Of a stretch of DNA of 64,000 bases, positions 16,935-26,026 are shown piece by piece. Position 1 is the first letter of the stretch. Every line of letters starts with the position of its first letter. Source of the stretch: JAEUPI01 sp046348365 (GTDB taxonomy: Bacteria > Pseudomonadota > Gammaproteobacteria > Burkholderiales > Burkholderiaceae_C); contig JAXMEL010000005.1 in NCBI GenBank assembly GCA_046348365.1, forward strand, positions 62,001-126,000, given 5' to 3'. Made by a program: the position numbers and the translations under genes. Below the pieces are notes generated by a model. That model saw only the letters and a list, made by a program, of their open reading frames with translations. It searched no databases and was not told where the DNA came from.

Positions 16935-19689
16935 ACTCGGCCTGGCGCGAGCGCTCCTGCTCGACCACGGCCGCCGGCGCGCGCGCCACGAAGCTCTCGT
17001 TGCCGAGCTTGGCCTCGCACTTGGCGATCTCGCCGCGCAGGCGCGCGAGCTCCTTGTCGATTCGCGCGCGCTCGGCCTCGATGTCGATCGCCACGTGCAA
17101 GGCCAGCCGCGTGGCGCCGACCACCGCCACCGGCGCCTGCGCCGCGGCCCCGTTGAACGCGGCATCGTCGGCGAAGACCTTCACCTCCGACAGTCTTGCC
17201 AGCGCCATCAGCACCGGCGCGGCGGCCTGCGCCACCGCGGCGTCGCCGCTCAGGTATAGCGGCACGCGCTCGGCCGGTGAGAGATTCATCTCGCCGCGCA
17301 GGCTGCGCACGCCGAGCACCAGCGCCTTGAGTTGCGCCATCCAGGCGTCGGCCTGGGTGTCGATGCGCTCGGGCTGGGCGAGCGGGTAGGGCGCGGTGGC
17401 GATCGTGTCGGCCGAGCCTGCGGCCTTGCGACCCGCGACGACGGCGACGGCGTCCCACAGCTCGGCGGTGATGAACGGCGCCACCGGATGCAGCAGGCGC
17501 AGCACCGTCTCCAGCACGCGGATCAGCGTGCGGCGCGTGGCGCGCTGCTCGGCCTCGCTGCCGTGGGCCAGCTGCACCTTGGCGATCTCGATGTACCAGT
17601 CGCAGTACTCGTCCCACACGAACTGGTAGATCGCGTTGGCCACGTTGTCGAGCCGGTACTCCGCGAAACCCCGCGCCACCGCTGCTTCCACGCGCTGCAG
17701 TTCGCCGCCGAGCCAGCGGTCGGCTTGCGAGAACTGCAGATCGCTGCGCTCGAGCAGCCCGCAGTCCTTGCCCTCGCAGTTCATCAGCACGAACTTGGTG
17801 GCGTTCCAGAGCTTGTTGCAGAAGTTGCGGTAGCCCTCGCAGCGCTTGCTGTCGAAGTTGATGTTGCGCCCCAGCGAGGCCAGCGCCGCGAAGGTGAAGC
17901 GCAGCGCGTCGGCGCCGTAGCCGGGGATGCCGTCGGGGAACTCCTTCTCGGTGGACTTGCGGATCGCCGGTGCCGTCTCGGGCTTGCGCAGGCCGGTGGT
18001 GCGCTTGTCGAGCAGCGGCGCGAGCGCGATGCCGTCGATCAGGTCCACCGGATCGAGCACGTTGCCCTCGCTCTTGCTCATTTTCTTGCCGTGCGAGTCG
18101 CGCACCAGGCCGTGGATGTAGACGTGGCGGAACGGCACCTTGCCGGTGAAATGGGTCGTCATCATGATCATGCGCGCGACCCAGAAGAAGATGATGTCGT
18201 AGCCTGTCACCAGAACCGACGAGGGCAGGAACAGGTCCTGCTCGAGCGTCTGGCCGGGCCAGCCGAGCGTGGAGAAGGGCACCAGCGCCGACGAGTACCA
18301 GGTGTCGAGCACGTCTTCGTCGCGCGTGAGCGGCCCGCTGTAGCCGGCCTTGGCGGCGCGCTCGCGCGCCTCGCCCTCGCTGCGCGCCACGAACAGCTCG
18401 CCGCCCGAGCCGTACCACGCCGGGATCTGGTGGCCCCACCACAGCTGGCGCGAGATGCACCAGTCCTGGATGTTGTTCATCCAGTGGTTGTAGGTGTTGA
18501 CCCATTGCTCGGGGTAGAACGTCACCGCGCCCGAGGCCACCGCATCGATCGCCTTGGCCGCGATGCTGGTGCCGTCGGCGCCCGGCTTGCCGAGCGCCAC
18601 GAACCACTGCTCGGTGAGCATCGGCTCGACGATCTGCCCCGTGCGGCCGCAGCGCGGCACCGTCAGCCGGTGCTTGCGCGTCTCGGCGAGCAGGCCCTGC
18701 GCCTGGAGGTCGGCCACCACGCGCTTGCGCGCCTCGAAGCGGTCGAGGCCGCGATACGCCGCTGGGGCCTGGTCGTTGACCGTCGCGTCGAGCGCCAGCA
18801 CGCCGATGATCGGCAGGCCGTGGCGCTGGCCCACAGCGTAGTCGTTCGCGTCGTGCGCCGGCGTGACCTTCACGACGCCGGTGCCGAACGTGCGGTCGAC
18901 GTAGGCGTCGGCAATCACCGGGATCTCGCGGTCGGTGAGCGGCAGTTTCACGCGCTTGCCGATGAGCGCCTTGTAGCGCTCGTCGTCGGGATGCACCATC
19001 ACCGCGGTGTCGCCGAGCATGGTCTCGGGCCGCGTGGTCGCCACCGTGAGGTGGCCCGAGCCGTCGGCCAGCGGGTAGCGGATGTGCCAGAGGAAACCAT
19101 CTTCCTCCTCGGATTCGACCTCGAGATCCGACACCGCCGACTTGAGCACCGGATCCCAGTTGACGAGGCGCTTGCCGCGATAGATGAGGCCTTCGTCGTA
19201 CAGGCGCACGAAGGTCTCGGTCACGACGGTCGAGAGCTTGTCGTCCATCGTGAAGTACTCGTGCGCCCAGCTCACGCTGGCGCCCATGCGGCGCATCTGC
19301 TGCGTGATGGTGGCGCCGGAGGTCTTCTTCCAGTCCCACACCTGGGCCACGAAGTTCTTGCGGCCGAGGTCGTGGCGCGACAGGCCGGAATCCTGCAGCT
19401 GGCGCTCGACGACGATCTGCGTCGCGATGCCGGCGTGGTCGGTGCCCGGCAGCCACAGCGTGTTGAAGCCGCGCATGCGGTGGTAGCGCGTCAACGAGTC
19501 CATGATGGTCTGGTTGAACGCGTGCCCCATGTGCAGCGTGCCCGTCACGTTGGGCGGCGGCAGTTGGATGCAGAAGCTCGGCTTGGCCGGGTCCAGCGTC
19601 GGCGCGTAGACGCCGCTTCGCTCCCACAACGGCGCCCAGCGCGCCTCGATGGCCGCGGGCTCGAACGATTTGGCGAGAGCTTGAAGCAT
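16876..19689 (-). CDS. valS: Valyl-tRNA synthetase
   Basis: The product has 937 residues, the usual ValRS size. It charges tRNA-Val in the cytoplasm. The class I motifs are clear: 'PPPNVTGTLHMGHAF' (HIGH equivalent, about residues 46-60) and 'GKKMSKSEGNVLDP' (KMSKS, about 535). The editing domain between them contains 'GTGVVKVTPAHDANDYAVG', which clears threonyl-tRNA-Val. The anticodon-binding domain and a C-terminal coiled coil (arginine-rich 'IDKELARLRGEIAKCEAKL') complete the protein. Start ATG 19689 agrees with the family. The gene ends 59 bases inside the convergent dehydrogenase-like gene. The + strand frames opposite are shadows. Confidence 0.97.
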   Translation of the reverse strand: MLQALAKSFEPAAIEARWAPLWERSGVYAPTLDPAKPSFCIQLPPPNVTGTLHMGHAFNQTIMDSLTRYHRMRGFNTLWLPGTDHAGIATQIVVERQLQDSGLSRHDLGRKNFVAQVWDWKKTSGATITQQMRRMGASVSWAHEYFTMDDKLSTVVTETFVRLYDEGLIYRGKRLVNWDPVLKSAVSDLEVESEEEDGFLWHIRYPLADGSGHLTVATTRPETMLGDTAVMVHPDDERYKALIGKRVKLPLTDREIPVIADAYVDRTFGTGVVKVTPAHDANDYAVGQRHGLPIIGVLALDATVNDQAPAAYRGLDRFEARKRVVADLQAQGLLAETRKHRLTVPRCGRTGQIVEPMLTEQWFVALGKPGADGTSIAAKAIDAVASGAVTFYPEQWVNTYNHWMNNIQDWCISRQLWWGHQIPAWYGSGGELFVARSEGEARERAAKAGYSGPLTRDEDVLDTWYSSALVPFSTLGWPGQTLEQDLFLPSSVLVTGYDIIFFWVARMIMMTTHFTGKVPFRHVYIHGLVRDSHGKKMSKSEGNVLDPVDLIDGIALAPLLDKRTTGLRKPETAPAIRKSTEKEFPDGIPGYGADALRFTFAALASLGRNINFDSKRCEGYRNFCNKLWNATKFVLMNCEGKDCGLLERSDLQFSQADRWLGGELQRVEAAVARGFAEYRLDNVANAIYQFVWDEYCDWYIEIAKVQLAHGSEAEQRATRRTLIRVLETVLRLLHPVAPFITAELWDAVAVVAGRKAAGSADTIATAPYPLAQPERIDTQADAWMAQLKALVLGVRSLRGEMNLSPAERVPLYLSGDAAVAQAAAPVLMALARLSEVKVFADDAAFNGAAAQAPVAVVGATRLALHVAIDIEAERARIDKELARLRGEIAKCEAKLGNESFVARAPAAVVEQERSRQAEFRQALRRLEDQRGRLAPST

Positions 19690-19834
19690 GGCGGCCGTTG
19701 CGTCTGGTCAGCACCGAAACAATGCGATGCGGCATTCTAGGTGGCGACCCCGGCGCGGTCGTGATTGCGCAGCGGCTGTCAACCAGGTGGCGGCCGCGCG
19801 GGTTCAAGGAAGGTCATCGACGGCGGAGGCCCGC

Positions 19835-21220
19835 ATGCAGGACTCGACACCTCACCGCATCGGCATGAGCCGACAGCTTCGACGCTGGCTCGGCGCGCTG
19901 TCGCTGGCCCTGCTGGCCGCGTGCGGCGGCAGCGACGACAACGCCCTGGTGGTCGGGGCCTGCGACGTGCCGTCGCGCCAGGCCGGGCTGCGCAGCTACT
20001 TCGACGACTGGTACTTCTGGTATGCGCTGAGCCCGAAGCCCGCACCCGGCTCGCAGCCGACGGTGGATGCGTATTTCAACGCGCTGCTGTACACCGGCAC
20101 CGACGCCAACTTCCCCGCCGACCGCTGGAGCTTCCACCAGAGCACCGAGAGCTTCAACCAGTTCTTCGGCGACGGCAAGACGCTGGGGTACGGCATCGCC
20201 GTGGCGGGGCTCGAAGTCACCTCGCCGACACCGCAGCCCGGCGCGCCGCTCTACGTGCGCTACGTGGAACCGCTGTCGCCGGCGGCCACCGCCGGCGTCG
20301 TGCGCGGTGATCGCGTGGTGTCGATCAACGGCCGCACGGCGGCCGAGATGATCGGCGCCAACGACTTCTCGCTGCTGTCGCCCGCCGCGGCGGGCGATCG
20401 CATCACGGTGGTGCTGGCCAACGCATCGGGCCAGCGCACGGTGGCGATCACGGCCGCGGTGTTCGCGCTGACGCCGGTGTCGCGCAGTGCGGTGGTCACG
20501 TCGCCCGCAGGGCGCAAGATGGGCTACCTGGTGGTCAAGGACATGATCACCCAGGCCGGCACGCCGATGGCCTCGGCCTTCCAGTCGTTCGCGGCGCAAG
20601 GCGTCACCGAACTGGTGATCGACCTGCGCTACAACGGCGGCGGCTTCGTCTCGGTGGCGCGCGATCTGGCGTCGTACGTGCGCGGCGCCACCACGGCGCG
20701 GCCCACCACCTTCGCCTCGCTGCTGTACAGCGACAAGCGCTCGGGCAGCAACACGGCCTTCACGTTCAACTCGCCGGCCAACATGCTGACGCTCAGCCGC
20801 GTCTACGTGCTCGCCGGGCCGCGCACCTGTTCGGCGAGCGAGCAGGTCATCAACGCGCTGCGGCCGTTCGTCGACGTGGTGTTGCTCGGCGACACCACCT
20901 GCGGCAAGCCGGTGGGCTTCAACCCCGCCGACGACGGTTGCGGCGAGACCTACAGCATCGTCACCTTCGAGAGCGTCAACGCCAGGAACGAGGGGCGCTA
21001 CTTCAACGGCTTCGATCCGCGCTGCGCGATCGCCGAGGATTTCACCAAGACGCTCGGCGCCAACGACGAGCCGCTGCTCGCGGCGGCGCGCAACCATGCC
21101 GACGGCATCGGCTGCCCGGTGCTGGCGGCGCCGGCGCGCGAGCAGACGCTGGCGGCGAAGCTGCGCCGCTGGTCGGCCGCGGCGGCCGAGGGCGAGCGCG
21201 GCGTGATGATTCCCAAGTAG
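19835..21220 (+). CDS. S41-family (C-terminal processing) peptidase lipoprotein
   Basis: The product has 461 residues. ATG 19835 follows GGAGG with 5-base spacing and opens a signal peptide ending in an LLAAC lipobox, so the protein is likely anchored at the inner face of the outer membrane. 'ATAGVVRGDRVVSINGRTAAEM' is a PDZ-like domain that recognises C termini. The peptidase domain includes 'LVIDLRYNGGGFVSVARDLASY' and the nucleophile region 'GPRTCSASEQVINAL', with 'TTCGKPVGF' after it as a candidate for the catalytic Lys region. Substrates are unknown. It diverges from valS over 145 bases and is convergent with guaC. Confidence 0.85.
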   Translation: MQDSTPHRIGMSRQLRRWLGALSLALLAACGGSDDNALVVGACDVPSRQAGLRSYFDDWYFWYALSPKPAPGSQPTVDAYFNALLYTGTDANFPADRWSFHQSTESFNQFFGDGKTLGYGIAVAGLEVTSPTPQPGAPLYVRYVEPLSPAATAGVVRGDRVVSINGRTAAEMIGANDFSLLSPAAAGDRITVVLANASGQRTVAITAAVFALTPVSRSAVVTSPAGRKMGYLVVKDMITQAGTPMASAFQSFAAQGVTELVIDLRYNGGGFVSVARDLASYVRGATTARPTTFASLLYSDKRSGSNTAFTFNSPANMLTLSRVYVLAGPRTCSASEQVINALRPFVDVVLLGDTTCGKPVGFNPADDGCGETYSIVTFESVNARNEGRYFNGFDPRCAIAEDFTKTLGANDEPLLAAARNHADGIGCPVLAAPAREQTLAAKLRRWSAAAAEGERGVMIPK

Positions 21221-21241
21221 CCGGCCCCGGGGCGGGGCGGC

Positions 21242-22219
21242 TCACATGAAGAGGTGCTCGCCCGCGTTCTCGCCGCCGAGGATCACGTAGTTCACCTTGC
21301 GCAGGTCGGCCAGCGCGCGGCCGCCGGCGTAGCTGATCGAACTCTGCAGGTCCTCGCGCATCTCGCGCAGCGTCTCGGCCAGCGTGCCCTTGATCGGCTC
21401 GAGGATGCGCTTGCCCTCGACATGCTTGTACTCGCCCTTGTTGAAGTCGCTGGCCGAGCCGTAGTACTCTTTGTAGAGCTTGCCGTCGACCTCCACCGTC
21501 TGGCCGGGCGACTCCTCGTGGCCGGCGAACAGCGAGCCGATCATCACCATCGCGGCGCCGAAGCGCACGCTCTTGGCGATGTCGCCGTGGTGGCGGATGC
21601 CGCCGTCGGCGACGATCGGCTTGGTGGCCACGCGGGCGCACCACTTGAGCGCCGAGAGCTGCCAGCCGCCGGTGCCGAAGCCGGTCTTCAGCCGCGTGAT
21701 GCACACCTTGCCCGGCCCGATGCCGACCTTGGTGGCATCGGCGCCCCAGTTCTCGAGGTCGATCACCGCTTCGGGCGTGCCCACGTTGCCGGCGATGACG
21801 AAAGTCCCGGGCAGGCGCTTCTTGATGTGGTCGATCGTGCGGCGCACGCTCTCGGCGTGGCCGTGCGCGATGTCGATCGTGATGTATTCGGGGTCCAGGC
21901 CTTCGGCTGCGAGGCGATCGACCATCGCCTGGTCTTCGGCCTTGACGCCGGCGCTGATCGACACGAACAGGTTCTTCTCGCGCATGCGCCGCGCGAAGCC
22001 CACGCTGTCGAGGTCGAAGCGGTGCATCACGTAGAAGTGGCCGCTGGCCGCCAGCATCTGCGCGATCGTCTCGTCGACCACCGTGCGCATGTTGGCCGGC
22101 ACCACCGGCAGCACGAAGCGGCGCGGCCCGAATTCCATCGAGGGGTCGCACTCGGCACGGCTCTCGACCCGGCACTTGCGCGGCAGCAGCAGGATGTTGT
22201 CGTAGTCGAAGATTTCCAT
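21242..22219 (-). CDS. guaC: GMP reductase
   Basis: The product has 325 residues. It converts GMP to IMP with NADPH in purine salvage. 'NILLLPRKCRVESRAECDPS' lies near the N terminus. 'VGIGPGKVCITRLKTGFGTG' (about residues 165-184) has the catalytic Cys loop, and 'ADGGIRHHGDIAKSVRFGA' is the phosphate-binding region of the IMPDH/GMPR barrel. The Lys-Thr-Gly after the Cys loop and the absence of CBS domains favour GMP reductase over IMP dehydrogenase. ATG 22219 is the only plausible start. It is followed by a long gap and is not part of the ccm operon downstream. Confidence 0.93.
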   Translation of the reverse strand: MEIFDYDNILLLPRKCRVESRAECDPSMEFGPRRFVLPVVPANMRTVVDETIAQMLAASGHFYVMHRFDLDSVGFARRMREKNLFVSISAGVKAEDQAMVDRLAAEGLDPEYITIDIAHGHAESVRRTIDHIKKRLPGTFVIAGNVGTPEAVIDLENWGADATKVGIGPGKVCITRLKTGFGTGGWQLSALKWCARVATKPIVADGGIRHHGDIAKSVRFGAAMVMIGSLFAGHEESPGQTVEVDGKLYKEYYGSASDFNKGEYKHVEGKRILEPIKGTLAETLREMREDLQSSISYAGGRALADLRKVNYVILGGENAGEHLFM

Positions 22220-22335
22220 GTCAATGCCGCCCGGCCGCCCGAAGGCGTTGACGCGCCCCAGGAGCCACGAAGAGGCTTCTTCGGAGCCCTGGGGGCAGCG
22301 AACGAATCGAGCTTGGGGGTTTCATGTTCGTGGCG

Positions 22336-22368
22336 AAAAAAAACCGGCCCTGCGAAATGCAGGCCCGG
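22336..22368 (-). terminator. Intrinsic terminator of the ccm operon
   Basis: Read on the minus strand, CCGGGCCTGC-ATTTC-GCAGGGCCGG (22368-22344, one internal mismatch) is followed at once by eight T. It lies 27 bases beyond the stop of the oxidoreductase that ends the operon. Confidence 0.85.
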
Positions 22369-22394
22369 TGGCCGATTCTACGCCGATCGGGCGT

Positions 22395-23690
22395 TCAGGC
22401 GGTGCCGTACTTGGTCTGGAAGGTGATGCCGATCTTCTGCAGCAGCGGCGTCGGCAGCTGGCCGCCGGCGCAGACGATCACGGCATCGTTGCGCAGCGCC
22501 TGCTCGCCGCCCTTGGTGCGCAACTTCACCTCGGTGGGCTCGATGGCGTCGACCGTCGATTCGAGCTCGACCCGGACGCGGCGGTTGCGCTGCGCCTGCT
22601 CCAGCAGTTGCCGGTTCTTGGGCTTGATGCGCGAGAACGCGGCACTGCGGTACGACAGCGTCACGTCGGTGTCGGGGCGCTCGGCGAGCGCGATCGCCGC
22701 CTCGACGGCGCTGTCGCCGCCACCGACCACCAGCACGGCCTTGCCGTCGTACTGCGCCGGATCGATCAGCCGGTAGACCACCTTGGCCGATTCCTCGCCG
22801 GGCACGTCGAGCTTGCGCGGCGTGCCGCGGCGGCCCATCGCGAGCAGCACGCTGCGCGTGCGGTAGCGCCCCGACTGCGTGACGACGACGAACCCCTCGC
22901 CGTCGCGCTCGATGGTCTGCATGCATTCGCGGTAGCTCACCTGCAGGCCGGTCTTCTTCAGCACCTTCTGCCAGAACTCGAGCAGCCGCTCCTTCTGCAC
23001 CTCGCCGAACTTCACCTTGCCGATCAGCGCCAGCTTCACCGGCGCCGTCATCGCGATCTTGTTGCGCGGGTAGTGGAACACCGCGCCGCCGAGGGAGTCC
23101 TCCTGCTCGAGGATCTTGTAGCTCAGCTTGTGCTCGATCGCCGCCAGGCCGGCCGAGAGCCCCGCGGGGCCGCAGCCGACGATCACCACGTCGTGGTCGA
23201 AGCTGCCGCCCTTGCGGCGCGCGATCACGTCCATCGCCTGGCGCCCCTGTTCGGCCGCCTTGCGGATCAGGCCCATGCCGCCGAGCTCGCCGGCGATGAA
23301 GATGCCGGGCACTTCGGTCTCGAACTGCGGCGTCACGTTCGGGATGTCGATGCCGCGCTTGTCGGTACCGAAGACGAGCGTGATCGCGTCGAGCGGGCAG
23401 GCCTTCTCGCAGGCGCCGTGGCCGATGCAGGCACTGCCGTTCACGAGCACGGCCTTGCCTTTGACGATGCCCAGCGCCTGCTCCGGGCAGGCCGTGACGC
23501 AGGAGCTGGAGCCCAGGCAGCGCAGCGGGTCGACCACCGGGTGCAGCGACGGTGGCTCGGCCAGGCCGGCCTCCACCGACTGCTGCAGCTGCTCGGCGTG
23601 CTCGGTGTGGATGCGCTTCTGGCGCCGCGCGTACAGCACCCACAGCACCACGAACACGACGGCGTAGAGGATCAGGTATTCGGTGGCCAT
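22395..23690 (-). CDS. Membrane-anchored flavin oxidoreductase with ferredoxin-like domain
   Basis: The product has 431 residues. An N-terminal membrane helix ('YLILYAVVFVVLWVLYARR') is followed by a two-motif ferredoxin-like domain (about residues 55-115). The rest resembles a thioredoxin-reductase-type FAD/NAD(P) domain: 'DVVIVGCGPAGLSAGLA' for FAD and 'AVLVVGGGDSAVEAAIALA' for NAD(P)H. The ferredoxin motifs read C-x5-C-x3-CP twice, so the usual second Cys is replaced by Ser in one motif and His in the other. No redox-active CxxC is seen in the flavin half. It follows ccmI by 30 bases, so it is probably transcribed with cytochrome c maturation and could supply reductant or electrons to it. 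Confidence 0.8.
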   Translation of the reverse strand: MATEYLILYAVVFVVLWVLYARRQKRIHTEHAEQLQQSVEAGLAEPPSLHPVVDPLRCLGSSSCVTACPEQALGIVKGKAVLVNGSACIGHGACEKACPLDAITLVFGTDKRGIDIPNVTPQFETEVPGIFIAGELGGMGLIRKAAEQGRQAMDVIARRKGGSFDHDVVIVGCGPAGLSAGLAAIEHKLSYKILEQEDSLGGAVFHYPRNKIAMTAPVKLALIGKVKFGEVQKERLLEFWQKVLKKTGLQVSYRECMQTIERDGEGFVVVTQSGRYRTRSVLLAMGRRGTPRKLDVPGEESAKVVYRLIDPAQYDGKAVLVVGGGDSAVEAAIALAERPDTDVTLSYRSAAFSRIKPKNRQLLEQAQRNRRVRVELESTVDAIEPTEVKLRTKGGEQALRNDAVIVCAGGQLPTPLLQKIGITFQTKYGTA

Positions 23691-23719
23691 GTCCGACAAC
23701 GCGCGCAGGCGACGGCAGC

Positions 23720-25027
23720 CTACGGCTGCACGACCTGCGAGATCTCGATCTTCAACCCGCTGGCGCCCGGAGCGACCGGCATCGACAAGCCCTGCAGATC
23801 GCCGGGTTGGGCCGTGGCATCGCCGCGCTTGCTGATGCGCGCGCCGATGATCACGCGCTGCACCGACGAGAGCTTCGTCGCCGGCGTCATCGCCATGCTG
23901 TCGTCGAGGGTGAAGGTGAGCGGCAGGTCCTTCACCTGCTTGCGCAGGATGGCCAGCGGCATGCGCGGGCCCTCGGCAGCGCGCGCGAAGATGAACACGG
24001 TGTCCTCGGGCCCGGCCTTGGCCGCCAGCGCGGGCGCGAGGCTCACGACGCCGCTCACCGATTTGCCCGCCGCTGCCGGCTTTTCGGCGGCGGCCGCGGT
24101 TGCAGCGGGGGCGGCAGGCGCCTTGAACGGTGCGCCGGAGGGTATCGGCGCCGGCGCGGCCGAGGGAGCCTGGGCGCCGCCCTCGGCCATGAGCTTCTTG
24201 GCCTCTTCGATGCCGCCCTGGATCTGCTGCACGAACGGGCTCGACGCGTCGATGGTCGCCATCTTCTCCCAGTGCTTCAGCGCGCCGGCGTAGTCGCGCC
24301 GGTAGAACGCCACCGTGCCGGCGAGCGACAACGCCTTCAAGTTGTTGGGGTCGATCTTCAGCGCGCGCTCGATCATCCGGCTCGGCTCGCCCTCGAGGTT
24401 GCGGCCGTTGGCCACGCCCAGCGCGTCGGCGTAGTCGGCGATCAGCGCGGCGTCGTCGGGCCGCAGCGTCATCGCCTGCTTGAAGGCCGGCGCTGCCTTG
24501 TCGTGCTGGCCGAGCACGGCATACGAGCGGCCGAGCATGGCCCAGCCGTCGACGTCGTCGGGCTTGTCCTTCAGGCGCTCGGCCAGCTTCTCGGCCATGC
24601 CCTGGATCTGCTCCATGGTGATCGCGTGGCCGCCGCCTTCTTGCGGCGCCGCCGCCGTCAGCGCCGCGGGGTCGAGCGCCGCCGGCGCGCCGATGCCGGC
24701 ATAGCCGGCCACCACCACGATGCCGGCGAACAGCGTCATGCCCGCGACCAGCGCCTTCGACGGCCGCGCCGTCGGCGCGGCGACGACCGGCGGCGCCGTG
24801 ATCGCCGCCCCGAGCTGGCGCTCGATGCGCTCGCGCGCCTGCGCATGCGCTGCGGCGTCGAGAGCGCCGCTGGCGCGCAGCGCATCGAGCTGCTGCAGCT
24901 GCAGGCGCGCCTGGCCGGCGGCGGCGTCGACCGGCACGGCCGCGCGCGCGCGTCGCGACCATGGCTGCGCCAGCAGCACCAGCGTGAGCGCGAACAGCAC
25001 GATCGACGCGATGGCGAACGCGATCAT
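23720..25027 (-). CDS. ccmI: Cytochrome c biogenesis TPR protein CcmI
   Basis: The product has 435 residues. The N terminus has one membrane helix, a short soluble loop ('LQQLDALRASGALDAAAHAQ') and a second helix ('ALVAGMTLFAGIVVVAGYAGI'), matching the CcmI membrane module. TPR-like repeats follow ('PDDVDGWAMLGRSYAVLGQH', 'PNNLKALSLAGTVAFYRRDY'), then a beta-rich C-terminal domain. CcmI brings apocytochrome c to the CcmFH ligation complex in the periplasm. The start overlaps the ccmH stop (ATGA). A related gene with the same C-terminal pattern lies in the multiheme operon at 37959-39185. A Pro/Ala-rich linker separates the TPR part from the tail. Confidence 0.9.
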   Translation of the reverse strand: MIAFAIASIVLFALTLVLLAQPWSRRARAAVPVDAAAGQARLQLQQLDALRASGALDAAAHAQARERIERQLGAAITAPPVVAAPTARPSKALVAGMTLFAGIVVVAGYAGIGAPAALDPAALTAAAPQEGGGHAITMEQIQGMAEKLAERLKDKPDDVDGWAMLGRSYAVLGQHDKAAPAFKQAMTLRPDDAALIADYADALGVANGRNLEGEPSRMIERALKIDPNNLKALSLAGTVAFYRRDYAGALKHWEKMATIDASSPFVQQIQGGIEEAKKLMAEGGAQAPSAAPAPIPSGAPFKAPAAPAATAAAAEKPAAAGKSVSGVVSLAPALAAKAGPEDTVFIFARAAEGPRMPLAILRKQVKDLPLTFTLDDSMAMTPATKLSSVQRVIIGARISKRGDATAQPGDLQGLSMPVAPGASGLKIEISQVVQP

Positions 25028-25503
25028 GACGCCGTCCCGCCCGGGCGCTGCGCCGGCGCCACGTCGTCATCGGCCGCGCCCGCTTCGTCGGGTTCGAACA
25101 TCTCGGGTGCCATCTTCGTGCGCCGCCGCAGCACGGTCGCCAGCACGCCCAGGCCGATCACGAGCAGCAGCGCCGGCCCGATCCACAGCAGCGCCGTGGT
25201 GCCCTTGAACGGCGGCCGGTAGCGAACGAAGTCGCCGTAGCGGTCGGTCATGTACTGCACCACCTGCTCGTCGGAGGCGCCGCGCTTGAGCTGCTCGCGC
25301 ACCTCGCGCCTCAGGTCTTCGGCCAGCCCCGAGTGCGAGTCGGCGATGGTCTGGTTCTGGCACACCAGGCAGCGCAGCTCGGCGGTGATGTGCAGCATGC
25401 GCGCCTCGAGCACCGGGTCGGCCGCGGCCGGCTCGGCCTCCTTGGCCAGCGCCGCGGCGCCGAGCAGCAGCGCGGCGATGCAGATCCACCACTTCTTAGG
25501 CAT
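25024..25503 (-). CDS. ccmH: Cytochrome c biogenesis thiol protein CcmH
   Basis: The product has 159 residues. It has a signal peptide, then 'LRCLVCQNQTIADS' with the L-R-C-x2-C redox pair that reduces or handles the apocytochrome haem-binding cysteines. A C-terminal membrane helix ('LLWIGPALLLVIGLGVLATVL') anchors it to the inner membrane. It acts with CcmF and CcmI. It begins 8 bases inside the ccmG end and overlaps ccmI by 4 bases. Confidence 0.94.
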   Translation of the reverse strand: MPKKWWICIAALLLGAAALAKEAEPAAADPVLEARMLHITAELRCLVCQNQTIADSHSGLAEDLRREVREQLKRGASDEQVVQYMTDRYGDFVRYRPPFKGTTALLWIGPALLLVIGLGVLATVLRRRTKMAPEMFEPDEAGAADDDVAPAQRPGGTAS

Positions 25504-26026
25504 TGAGTTCCTTCAGCAGCGGCAGGATGCGCGTGCGCACGATCTCGGGCGTGACCGGCCCCACCTGCTTGAAGCGGATCACGCCCTGCTTGTCGATGAC
25601 GAAGGTCTCGGGCACGCCGTAGACCCCGAAGTCGATGCCCACGCGGCCGTCGAGATCCGACAGCGACAGCTCGTAGGGGTTGCTGAACTCCTTGAGCCAG
25701 GCCTGCGCATCGGCGCGCTGGTCCTTGTAGTTGAGGCCCACCACCGGCGCCGCCTTCGTGCGCGCCAGCTCCAGGATGTGCGGATGCTCCTCGCGGCAGG
25801 GGCCGCACCACGAGGCCCACACGTTGAGCACGTAGGCGCGGCCGAGCAGCTGCTCGCGCGAGACCGTCTTGCTCGCATCGTCGAGCCGCGGCAGCGAGAA
25901 CGCCGGCGCCGGCTTGTTGATGAGCGGGCTGGGCACGAGCTTGGGGTCGAGCTTGAGCCCGACCGCGAGAAAGCCCACCAGGATCAGGAAGATCGCCAGC
26001 GGGATGATGAAGCGCAGGCCCTTCAC
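25496..26026 (-). CDS. ccmG: Periplasmic thioredoxin CcmG/DsbE
   Basis: The product has 176 residues. GTG 26026 overlaps the ccmF stop as GTGA. One N-terminal helix anchors a thioredoxin domain with 'NVWASWCGPCREEHP' (WCGPC redox pair, about residues 77-81) and 'GVYGVPETFVIDKQG' with the cis-Pro. It keeps the apocytochrome CXXCH thiols reduced together with CcmH, supplied by CcdA/DsbD (not seen here). The GTG start and 4-base overlap indicate coupling to ccmF. Confidence 0.94.
   Translation of the reverse strand: MKGLRFIIPLAIFLILVGFLAVGLKLDPKLVPSPLINKPAPAFSLPRLDDASKTVSREQLLGRAYVLNVWASWCGPCREEHPHILELARTKAAPVVGLNYKDQRADAQAWLKEFSNPYELSLSDLDGRVGIDFGVYGVPETFVIDKQGVIRFKQVGPVTPEIVRTRILPLLKELNA

Noticed and set aside
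17332..19740. Long + strand open frame across valS
   Set aside because: Shadow of valS; no ribosome site or known domain.
19688..19834. Longer N terminus for the S41 peptidase
   Set aside because: The extension has no ribosome site and would bury the lipobox signal; GGAGG before ATG 19835 decides the start.
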